This document shows, piece after piece, positions 40,322 to 48,374 of a stretch of 64,000 nucleotides of DNA; the stretch's first letter is position 1, and every line of letters starts with the position of its first letter. The translations under genes and the position numbers were made by a program. The notes below the pieces were generated by a model. That model was not told the origin of the DNA. It ran no database searches and saw nothing but the letters and a program-made list of their open reading frames with translations. This stretch comes from Nocardioides sp. (GTDB lineage Bacteria; Actinomycetota; Actinomycetes; Propionibacteriales; Nocardioidaceae), in assembly GCF_030655615.1 (NCBI RefSeq), contig NZ_JAURVJ010000044.1:1-64000 (forward strand). Direction: 5' to 3'.

Positions 40322-41008
40322 TTATCGACCGTTTGGGTAGATGAGGTCTTCGAGTTCGCGGGTTACGCCCGCGATGAAGTCGCGGAGTTGGTCTTCGTTC
40401 CATTCGATGAGGGGCGCGATGACGTCTTCGACGTTGTCGAAGGCGCGGTTGGCGAGGTCGGGTCGGTTGGAGATGTGGACGAGGGTGGATTCGATGAGGT
40501 GGCGGTACCAGGCGCGTCCGCGCTGGTATTCGGGCATGTGGGTGCCGAATTGGTCGGCGGGTGGTGCGGTGGTCATGGGGCTTCCTTTGGTTTGTTCGGA
40601 CGTTTCGGTGGGGCGGTGGCGCGGTTTGGTTATCGGCTGGTCGGTGGGTGTTGGGTACCGATGAGGCGGCGGTTGTCCGTAGGCCCGACCGGTTGCTTTC
40701 GGACCGGGCGGGAGTGTGCTGGCGTTGTCGCGCAGGTAGGCGCGTTTGCGGTCGACGTTTTGCTCGATTTCGGCGAGGGTTGTCTCGATGAGGCCGGTGA
40801 GCCGAGTTGGGTCAGAGCTCGCGACGGCGTGGGCGACGATTCGTCGTGCTGCTTTGAGGTGGCTGGCCGTTTCGTCTAGCCAGTTCTCGTTGTCGTCGTC
40901 GAGGGCGATGAGTGCGCGGGTGAGGTGGCATTTGAAGTGGATTCCTGCTCCTGTTGCCCAGTCAGCGGGTACGTATCGGCCGTTTGAGTCTTCTTTGTAA
41001 AACCTCAT
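40322..41008 (-). CDS. Hypothetical protein (paralog e); internal ATG with strong RBS at 40576
   Basis: MRFYKEDSNGRYVPADWATGAGIHFKCHLTRALIALDDDN...WNEDQLRDFIAGVTRELEDLIYPNGR; ATGA overlap with the upstream gene. Confidence 0.6.
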   Translation of the reverse strand: MRFYKEDSNGRYVPADWATGAGIHFKCHLTRALIALDDDNENWLDETASHLKAARRIVAHAVASSDPTRLTGLIETTLAEIEQNVDRKRAYLRDNASTLPPGPKATGRAYGQPPPHRYPTPTDQPITKPRHRPTETSEQTKGSPMTTAPPADQFGTHMPEYQRGRAWYRHLIESTLVHISNRPDLANRAFDNVEDVIAPLIEWNEDQLRDFIAGVTRELEDLIYPNGR

Positions 41009-41379
41009 TCGGGGTCTCCGAATACTCCGAGTACGTCGCGGAAGGGTCGGTTGCCGATTCGGGGTTCGACGATGAGTTCGCCGAGGAGCTCTAGGAGGGC
41101 GTCGTGGATGCCGTCGAGGACGTTGTTGAGTTCGTCGGGGGTCATTCGGGGGAAGGGCCGGATGATGCGGACGAGTTCTTCGAGGTGGTGTTCGTGGAGG
41201 TTGATGTCGTCGTGGGCTTCGGCGATGTCGCGCATGACGGCGATGTAGGCCTGGCCGCGTTCTGCGGGGTGGGTGTAGCCCCAGCGGCCGTGTAGTTCGT
41301 GGTGCTGCGGCTGCCTGGGGTTGTTGGCGGGCTGGTCGGCGGGCTGGTCGGCGGGCTGGTCGGGTTCGTGGTTGGTCAT
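41005..41379 (-). CDS. Small hypothetical protein (paralog d) with DQPA repeats
   Basis: MTNHEPDQPADQPADQPANNPRQ...MTPDELNNVLDGIHDALLELLGELIVEPRIGNRPF; upstream AGAAAGAAG. Confidence 0.65.
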   Translation of the reverse strand: MTNHEPDQPADQPADQPANNPRQPQHHELHGRWGYTHPAERGQAYIAVMRDIAEAHDDINLHEHHLEELVRIIRPFPRMTPDELNNVLDGIHDALLELLGELIVEPRIGNRPFRDVLGVFGDPE

Positions 41380-41598
41380 TGGCTTCTTTCTGAGGCGCGG
41401 GTTCTGGGTGTGCGGGTGGGTGGTGTTTGGGCGTGCGGGTCCCGCCGCCGAGCTGCGCGCGGTGCGGTGCACTTGGCGTGCAGCTCGGCGGTGGGGTTGC
41501 GGGGCCCCAGGTGGCTATCGGCCGGTTAGGTCAGTGGCGGCGGCCTGGGGTGCCCTGGTTGTAGGGGCGGGGGTGGCGGTGGTGACTGTTTGGCGGGG

Positions 41599-43770
41599 TC
41601 AGCGGCCCCTTGTGGGGCGGTTGGCGCCGGTTGTGGCGGTGCCGTCGGCGTTGAGGGCGGCGGCTCGTGCCTCGCGGTTGGCTTTGGCGGGTGGGGCGGG
41701 GATGACTCCGCCCTTTGCGGCGACCCTGGCGTCCCAGGACTCCATGACGCGTCGGTTGGTGGTGGCGACGCTCATGGCGATGGCAAGGGCGAAGGGGGCT
41801 GCTTTGCGGGGTGCGATGGCGCCGCGTGAGAGGTTCGCTCCGCCGTGGGGGCGCTTGAGGTAGTTGTTGTATCGCTCGTTGGCTGATCTGGGTGCGGTGT
41901 ACCAGTCCTCGTGTTCCCAGGTGCCGGGCATGAAGTCTTGCCAGGTCTTGAAGACGTCGAGGGGGATGTTGACGCGCATTTTTCCGCTGTCGTTGGAGCA
42001 GCAGGCGGGCCTCTTGTCGAGTGGGAGGTCGACGGGTGGGGCGGGGATTGCGGGGAGGTGGGCGAGGGCGGGGTCGGCGAAGTCGTCGAAGATGCGGCAG
42101 CGTGCGGTGCCTTGGATGGCGGGGCAGATGACGGTGACGCGCATGACGTTGTCGGGTGTGGGTGTGGGGACGCCGGGGTGGGTTTTGCGTTGGCCGCCGC
42201 GTGGGCGGTTGGCGTGTTCTTCGGGTCGTCCGTGGGTGGGCATGGTGGCGGCGGTGATGCGTCGCTCGAGCTTGGCGTGGGCGTCGAGTTCGGGTCCGGG
42301 GAGGAAGTTGCCGTCGTCGTCCTTGGGGATGCGGGGCTTGGTCTTCTCGAGCCATTTGCGGCTTTCGCCGGGGCAGAGGGGTCGGCCGTTGTAGATGTGG
42401 ATGCCGGGGGTGCGCTCGCCGTCGGGGTGGTTGATGGCTCCGACCTCGAAGAGGACGCGGCGGTCTTTGCGGTACTCCATGACCATGCCGTAGTGGCGTG
42501 CGTGGAGCTGGCGGTTGAGGTTGACCGCTTCGGTGTAGCCGCCGTCGACGATGACGTATTGGTTGCGGTTGGAAGGTCTTGGTGCGCGCAGCCGGTTGGT
42601 GTCGATGGCGTCCATGACGGTAAGGGCGGCTGAGCCGAGTCCGCCGGTGGGGTGGTGGATGCTGGCGGCGAGGCACAGGTCTGGGTTGGCGTGGGCCTGG
42701 TCGGGTCGGGATGCGGCGATGCCGAGGGTGACGCCGACGACGGCGGGTGCCATGCCTTTGTGCTGTCGGCTCTTGGCGTGGACTCGTGCGATTTGGTTGC
42801 CTGGTGCGGCGCCCTTGGGGAGGTCGCCGAGGCCGACTACGGCGTGGGTTTCGTCGATGGCGACGTGACCGTGGTGGTTGGCGAGGATCCCTTCGTGGAG
42901 GGGTGTGCCGGGGTGGCGCCGGTCGTTTTCGTGGTGGACGCTGGCGCCGATGATGGCGTTGAGGACCGCCCACTTGAGTTGGCGCTTGGGGATGAGGTCG
43001 GGGTGGGCTGCGGCCCTGGCGACTTCGGTGCGGCTGGGTCGGTCGGTTCCGCGATGGTTGGCGACGATGGGGGTGTCGTCCATGGCGGCGAAGGCTCGCT
43101 GGAACTCTTGCCAGATGCGCTGGTATTCGGCCTTGTTGGCTCGGACGGCCCGGTTGATGTCGGCGTTGGTGACGGGCTGGCCGGGCTTGGGGACTGGTCG
43201 GGCCATGGCGGCGAGGCGTTCGGGGGTGCGGAGGTGGGCGAGGCCGATGGCTGCCATCTGGGCGGGGGTGTAGCGGACCCAGAGGGTGTCGAAGAGTTCT
43301 TTGAGGGAGAACGGCCGGTGGCTGGCGACCATCTCGTACTGGGCGCACAAGAACCCGTGGACGGTGTAGGCGCCGGGTGGGGCTTGGTCGACTTCGACGC
43401 CTGCGCGGTCGGGGTCGTCGGGGTTGGTCGCGTTGCTGACGGTGCTTACCGGCTTGGGAGCGGTCGGCTGAGGCAGGTCGCCCAGGTCCTCCGGGTGACG
43501 CAGGTCGTCCGGGCCCTCCGGGTGACGCAGGTCGTCCGGGGCGTCCGGGTCGGTCGAGTCGTGCGGGTCGGTCGGGGCGTCCGGGTCGTCCAGGTCGTCC
43601 CAGTCGGCCGGGCCGTCCGGGCTATCCGCACCGTTCGGGGCGGGGATGGGCCCTGGGACCTGTCCGAGGAGCTCGGGGACCCGGGCGTGGGCCATGACAG
43701 CGACGGCGTCGGCGAGGAGTGCGTCGGTGTCGTGGTCGGAGACGTGGGTGGCGATGGTGTGGATGCTCAT
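41599..43770 (-). CDS. DDE (RNase H-fold) transposase-like protein
   Basis: GHVAIDETHAVVG, QYVIVDGGYTEAV, ANERYNNYLKRPHGGANLSRG as candidate D-D-E residues, plus a Cys-rich insertion; TGATG junction with the integrase stop. Confidence 0.65.
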   Translation of the reverse strand: MSIHTIATHVSDHDTDALLADAVAVMAHARVPELLGQVPGPIPAPNGADSPDGPADWDDLDDPDAPTDPHDSTDPDAPDDLRHPEGPDDLRHPEDLGDLPQPTAPKPVSTVSNATNPDDPDRAGVEVDQAPPGAYTVHGFLCAQYEMVASHRPFSLKELFDTLWVRYTPAQMAAIGLAHLRTPERLAAMARPVPKPGQPVTNADINRAVRANKAEYQRIWQEFQRAFAAMDDTPIVANHRGTDRPSRTEVARAAAHPDLIPKRQLKWAVLNAIIGASVHHENDRRHPGTPLHEGILANHHGHVAIDETHAVVGLGDLPKGAAPGNQIARVHAKSRQHKGMAPAVVGVTLGIAASRPDQAHANPDLCLAASIHHPTGGLGSAALTVMDAIDTNRLRAPRPSNRNQYVIVDGGYTEAVNLNRQLHARHYGMVMEYRKDRRVLFEVGAINHPDGERTPGIHIYNGRPLCPGESRKWLEKTKPRIPKDDDGNFLPGPELDAHAKLERRITAATMPTHGRPEEHANRPRGGQRKTHPGVPTPTPDNVMRVTVICPAIQGTARCRIFDDFADPALAHLPAIPAPPVDLPLDKRPACCSNDSGKMRVNIPLDVFKTWQDFMPGTWEHEDWYTAPRSANERYNNYLKRPHGGANLSRGAIAPRKAAPFALAIAMSVATTNRRVMESWDARVAAKGGVIPAPPAKANREARAAALNADGTATTGANRPTRGR

Positions 43771-45101
43771 CAGGCCACCTGCGCCCGGTTGTAGGCCGCG
43801 TCGAAGCACCGGTAGGTGTCGTCGCTGCTGAGGTGCGGCATGTGAACCAGCAGGTCGGAGGGGAGGTTTGAGTCCTTGCCGATGCCTGCGACCTGGCTGA
43901 CCGCGTTGTAGGGGATCCCTGCGACAAGGGCCTGGGTGAGCCAGGTGTGACGCGCCCGGGCGGCCTTGAAGTCAGCGAAGACGGTGCTGCGGGCCCGCAT
44001 CTTCGGCACGAGCGATGAGATGGCGTCTGCACGGTCGGCGAGGAACGTGGGACGGAACAGGTAGTCGTCGAACCGCAGTTCGCGGCTGCGGGTCAGGAGC
44101 CACTGGCCGTACTGGCCGTAGACCGGGACGTGGCGGACCCACATGCCGCCGCTGATCACTTCGAGGACGACACGGCGGCCGACCTGGGTGACCTGGCGGG
44201 CCTTGAAGGCGTGCACCTCGTCGCTTCGGATGCCGCCGCCGAAGGTCAAGGAGAGAAGCGACCGCGATTCGGCCCCGACCCAGTCGTCGATGGCGCAGGC
44301 CGCGGTCCACATGCGGTCTCGTGAGCGGCTGCTGTAGGGCGCGCTGGCTGCCTTGCGGGTCCCTCGACGTCGGGGGGTTCCCTGGCGGGCCAGGCGACGA
44401 AGTTGGGAGGCGTAGGTGTCTCGGGTCTGGTCGGTGACGCCGCTCTTCTCGAAGTTGAGGTAGTCGGCGAGGGCGTCCTCGTTGAGGTCGCGGTCGGGCC
44501 TGAAGGTCGAGTCGGGGGTGTTGTGAAGGCACCACCGCGCGAACGAGGTTCCGATCGTCATCATCGAACGGTCCGAGACGAAGGAGGTGAAGGAGACCTG
44601 GCAGATCAGTTCGATGACGGTGGCCTTCACGGCGGCGACGTCGTGCTTCGGGCCTTCGGGAAACATGGCTTGGAGAGCTGCTCGACGGACGTCGTCACCG
44701 ACGGTGTCGCCCTCGGTCAGGAGCCGGAACTCGGCAGCCTGAGTGCTGGAACCGGCGGCGGTGTCGGTCCGGCCGATCTGTGCCGCCGGTGGGGTGGTGC
44801 CGTGCTCGGTCGTGGCGGTCACGGCTCCGGGTGTCGCCACGGCGGTCGTCCCGGCGGTCGTCCCGGCGGTCGCCCCGGCGGTCGCCGTGTTGGAGGTGTG
44901 GGCTGGGAGGACGACGTCGCCGGAGCCTTCTCGGCCTGTGTTCGATGCCGCCGTCGTGGGCGAGGGGCGATCCGTGGGGGGTGTCGCCACGCTTGAGGCG
45001 GAGGCGGATGCGGCTGCTGCTCGGGCGCGAATCATGGGGTCGTCTGCGTCGCGCTGAGCGATCTGGGCCGGGGTGAGGCGCTTGCGTGCGTTCTTGGTCA
45101 T
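43770..45101 (-). CDS. Tyrosine recombinase/integrase-like protein
   Basis: LLSLTFGGGIRSDEVHAFK (Box I-like Arg), FKAARARHTWLTQALVAGIPYNAVSQVAGI (RH motif, first His replaced), DDTYRCFDAAY (candidate Tyr). Confidence 0.65.
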   Translation of the reverse strand: MTKNARKRLTPAQIAQRDADDPMIRARAAAASASASSVATPPTDRPSPTTAASNTGREGSGDVVLPAHTSNTATAGATAGTTAGTTAVATPGAVTATTEHGTTPPAAQIGRTDTAAGSSTQAAEFRLLTEGDTVGDDVRRAALQAMFPEGPKHDVAAVKATVIELICQVSFTSFVSDRSMMTIGTSFARWCLHNTPDSTFRPDRDLNEDALADYLNFEKSGVTDQTRDTYASQLRRLARQGTPRRRGTRKAASAPYSSRSRDRMWTAACAIDDWVGAESRSLLSLTFGGGIRSDEVHAFKARQVTQVGRRVVLEVISGGMWVRHVPVYGQYGQWLLTRSRELRFDDYLFRPTFLADRADAISSLVPKMRARSTVFADFKAARARHTWLTQALVAGIPYNAVSQVAGIGKDSNLPSDLLVHMPHLSSDDTYRCFDAAYNRAQVA

Positions 45102-45409
45102 CGCAGGTCCCCATCGCTGGCAACGGGCGAGCCGTGTCCGAGGTCCGCGAGGTACGCCAGGTACTCGAGGCGCTGCTCGTCGGTCGCCGCTGAACCCGTC
45201 ACGAGGGTGGCGATCCGGGAGAGTTGGTTGCGCCTGGCTCGGCTTACGGTCTGTGCGGCGGGGGGTTCTGCGGACTGCTTGGCCTTGGAGGCGTCGTAGT
45301 CGTCGAGGACGTCCAGGATGAAGCCGGTTGCGGCCAGGGCGTCCAATACGTCGCGGTGCGACCTGTCGACGTTGACCGGCAGAGTCTGTGGAGCGAGAGT
45401 TGTACTCAT
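45098..45409 (-). CDS. Small hypothetical protein, first gene of the recombinase/DDE operon
   Basis: MSTTLAPQTLPVNVDRSHRDVLDALAATGFILDVLDDYD...; ATGA overlap with the integrase-like gene. Confidence 0.6.
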   Translation of the reverse strand: MSTTLAPQTLPVNVDRSHRDVLDALAATGFILDVLDDYDASKAKQSAEPPAAQTVSRARRNQLSRIATLVTGSAATDEQRLEYLAYLADLGHGSPVASDGDLR

Positions 45410-45540
45410 CGAAGCGGTTTCCTAGTTCTGTTTCGGTGGATCCCGGTCCTGGTAAGGCCGGGGTGCAACTTCGGGCAGGCGCGCTGATGCGCCGGTCCGG
45501 GGAGGCGGTCGCCGCGTCAACGGCGGCCGTCTCCTTCGCA

Positions 45541-45570
45541 CCACGATGTAACGGATCCGCTACATCGTGG
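45541..45570. repeat. 30-bp near-perfect palindrome CCACGATGTAACGGATCCGCTACATCGTGG
   Basis: 10-bp perfect arms plus inner CGGATCCG; a single mismatched pair. Confidence 0.85.
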
Positions 45571-45757
45571 ATGGCGGGTCACAGGCGGGTCAAGCAACCA
45601 CAGACCTGTTATTCGCCCAGCGCACACGTCGTCACCTCGACGTCTGCCCCGTGTCGGCCAGCAGATCCGGCCGGTGACCCGGACCTGCTTGCGGCGACAT
45701 GGGTAAGCCTGCAGCATCGGACGGCCACCGTGCATGAGCTCAAGACCCGACCGTGGC

Positions 45758-45935
45758 GACACGAATCCGACACCAATCCGGCGCGAGTTCGCGCTGACAT
45801 CCCGCCCTCGTCGGCGCGCGGCCGAACACGGGCGCAACCGCCCGCATTCACGGCGCCCAACCGGCCCGGACGGAACCCGCCGCACGAATAGACGGCGAGA
45901 CGCCGCACGAATACGACGCGAATTCGCGACACTTA
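45758..45935 (+). repeat. Iteron-like region: CACGAAT-containing repeats and two CGCGA(G/A)TTCGCG palindromes
   Basis: CGCCGCACGAATA at 45878-45890 and 45901-45913 (23-bp spacing), CACGAATCCGAC near 45759; palindromes near 45782 and 45917. Confidence 0.55.
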
Positions 45936-46020
45936 CGTCCGGGGCCAGAACCCCGATTACGCGTCCGAAGATCCGGCCAAACGACGTGGCCGATCGCCCC
46001 GCTTCACCACAGGAGTGAGC

Positions 46021-46527
46021 ATGCTTCCCCCCGGCGTCACCTACGACAAGGCCAGACACCCACCCGAGTCAGCCCCCATCGGGGAGCAGCAACTGATCAC
46101 CGCACCGGACGCCGGGCTCAAACGCCGACGAGCAGCCGACGGCACCCCCTACTGCGCCTGCTGCGACGACACCCTGCTCCCCTCCAAAGGGCCCGGACGC
46201 CCCCGCGCCACCTGCGGGGCCTGCACCGAAGACCGCCGCAGAGCCAGGGACACCGCCTACAACGACCGCAAGCAAGCCGAAAGAGCCGCCCGGTCCTCAG
46301 GCGGCCAACCCCACGTCGGCCTCACCCGGGCCGACGTCCAAGAACTCTCCACCCTCATCGACCAACTCTCACTCGCCGTCGGACGGTCCTCGACCCACTT
46401 CCAGTCACAACACGAAGGCACCTGGCAACACGCACTCCTGCTTTGCTCCAAAGACCTCGTCGCCTGGCGCGAAAGCGCCCTCCCACCCGTCGTCACCCGC
46501 CGATACGAAAACACCGACACCGACTGA
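46021..46527 (+). CDS. Zinc-ribbon-containing small protein
   Basis: PYCACCDDTLLPSKGPGRPRATCGACTEDRRR (CxxC...CxxC); upstream AGGAG. Confidence 0.65.
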   Translation: MLPPGVTYDKARHPPESAPIGEQQLITAPDAGLKRRRAADGTPYCACCDDTLLPSKGPGRPRATCGACTEDRRRARDTAYNDRKQAERAARSSGGQPHVGLTRADVQELSTLIDQLSLAVGRSSTHFQSQHEGTWQHALLLCSKDLVAWRESALPPVVTRRYENTDTD

Positions 46528-46780
46528 CCCTCAGCACCACGCGAGGTCGATTGCTCAACACGGCGGGTGCCCCCCGACGTCAATACGACCACCAAGGCGC
46601 CCAACCGCGACATGTGGTCGACGAGCAGCAGCGGGATCGACCCATTGCGCCCTGCGACGTCCACTCATGAGTGACGTCGCGGCCCGAAGGTCTGCGGTTA
46701 GCACGTCGTGTCGTTTGCGGCCTATCCCCCGACCTCACTCCTCGGTTGGGCTTCGACCCCTCGCACACCGCCGAGGTAAC

Positions 46781-47626
46781 TCAGGTGTCGGCGTCCCGCC
46801 GCAACTGTTGACGTCTTTCAATCTCCGAAGGCAACTTGGCTCGGCACTCGCAGCCCTCGCCGAGCGAACAACCCATCGAATGGAACGGGACGTCGAGTTC
46901 GTCCCAGCAGCGAAGCCGGAACCTCGGGCCGGGACCTTCGTCCTCGCTCAGCGGACCACCTACGACCGCAGCACCCGGCCACTTGGCGACCACATGGCGC
47001 ATGAGGAAGAACGCGACTACCTGGTGGCGGCAGTGCGGATCGTCGTTGACCCGGATCATGTCCAAGCTGACTTGCGGAGGTGAAGCCTTTAAATGTCGGA
47101 GCCCAAGAGACACTGATCCCAGCGAATGCCCCGCCCGCATGCAGTGGAGGACCTGCCTCGCGCTCCCCCGCGTCTGCGTCACCGGCGCCCAGTCGGCCTC
47201 AAACTCAAACGCGTCGTACAGAGATGGCGCATCGCCAGGCTGGAATCCAGGAAGCCCGAGGCGCACGCGCGCCGTCTCGGCCGCTACAGGTCCCGCTTCG
47301 CCCAACTCGGACGGGGCATGTTTGTTGGTGGGCCTGGGGAGGCCAGTCTGAGCGGACCAGGACTCCGCTTCAGCGGTACGAAGGTTCGAGTGTCGCAGGG
47401 GGTGCCGTCCGTTCACGGCGCGTGCGAGGTCCGTTGCGAAGCCATGGCGGCGGCTGTCCGGTCGAGTCCAGATGATGCGTATCGGCGATTCGTCTTCGAA
47501 CGCTGAAGTAAGCCACGTCAGTACGCATGCAACGCGTCCGTGCGAGATCAGGACCGCCCCGTCATCCCCGTAAATCAACGACTTCACGAAGCGGACGTCG
47601 AGACCGGGATTCACGTGCCCAGTCAA
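46781..47626 (-). CDS. Hypothetical protein with GNAT-like segment; start uncertain
   Basis: SPIRIIWTRPDSRRHGFATDLARAVN resembles the acetyl-CoA-binding region. Confidence 0.5.
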   Translation of the reverse strand: MTGHVNPGLDVRFVKSLIYGDDGAVLISHGRVACVLTWLTSAFEDESPIRIIWTRPDSRRHGFATDLARAVNGRHPLRHSNLRTAEAESWSAQTGLPRPTNKHAPSELGEAGPVAAETARVRLGLPGFQPGDAPSLYDAFEFEADWAPVTQTRGSARQVLHCMRAGHSLGSVSLGLRHLKASPPQVSLDMIRVNDDPHCRHQVVAFFLMRHVVAKWPGAAVVGGPLSEDEGPGPRFRLRCWDELDVPFHSMGCSLGEGCECRAKLPSEIERRQQLRRDADT

Positions 47627-47671
47627 TCAGAATGAACGACCGCGCCACGGCCGTGCTCGACGACGACAGGC

Positions 47672-48319
47672 TCATATGGACGGTGTGTACAGCTCCAACT
47701 GAAGCTCGCGGGCATCGATGACCCATTCATCCTCAGCACGAGTGTTGTAGCGGGCCAGCACCAGTTGCGGAGGGACGACCGTCGTCCAAACCCCGCCACG
47801 GCTTGCGCCTGCCGTGGCACCAGCAAAGTCAGCGGCAACATGAATGTCGGTCGTCCAGGCCAACCCACGGGCACGTTCAGTCGGTGCTCCACGCCAGACC
47901 TGTGTGGGCGAGGTCGGCTGCTCGAACGGCTCGTCGGGGTCGCATGTGAAACCGACGACCCTGAACGCCGCCACCCAGTCGTCGGTACCGATCGCTGCCT
48001 CCGGCGAGTTGTCCAGGCTCCAAGCCCTAGACAGCGCCCTATCAGCCGCGCGAGGCGCCAGGCAACGTTCAGAGACAGCGGTCAGAGCGATCGTCCGGCA
48101 CGCATTGAGCCATCCAGATTGTGCGCTGTCGTCCTCGCTGCGTTGCGGGACCCCGTCGAGGACTTCGTCGAAGAGCCATTCATCCTTTGCGCCGAAGGAC
48201 CGTGATCCGGCGGCCTGCCTGAGAATCCGATCCAGGAACTGCTGCTCCTCCGGGAGCAGTTCGAATGACGGCACGGCTGATCGTAGGGCGACAGACCCGG
48301 GCGCCACGGCAACGGGCAC
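47672..48319 (-). CDS. ADP-ribosyltransferase (ART)-like protein
   Basis: TQVWRGAPTERARGLAWTTDIHVAADFAG...VVPPQLVLARYNTRAEDEWVIDAREL: R / W-T-T / E-x-E spacing. Confidence 0.5.
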   Translation of the reverse strand: MPVAVAPGSVALRSAVPSFELLPEEQQFLDRILRQAAGSRSFGAKDEWLFDEVLDGVPQRSEDDSAQSGWLNACRTIALTAVSERCLAPRAADRALSRAWSLDNSPEAAIGTDDWVAAFRVVGFTCDPDEPFEQPTSPTQVWRGAPTERARGLAWTTDIHVAADFAGATAGASRGGVWTTVVPPQLVLARYNTRAEDEWVIDARELQLELYTPSI

Positions 48320-48374
48320 GGGTGTCAGCGGTCAGCACGCTGACTTCTGTCGACGTCCTGTGGATGCTGCGACG

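Noticed and set aside
41531-43348. 605-aa Arg/His/Pro-rich minus-strand ORF
   Set aside because: Shifted-frame shadow of the DDE-like gene; composition is non-protein-like.
43470-43640. Possible CRISPR-like repeat array (GGTCGTCCGGG...)
   Set aside because: Repeats are short, irregular and in frame with the Asp/Pro-rich leader of the DDE-like protein; no spacers of uniform length and no cas genes.
45734-46018. 94-aa Arg-rich plus-strand ORF across the iteron-like region
   Set aside because: Its repeated IRREFA segments are better explained as DNA repeats; no credible RBS.
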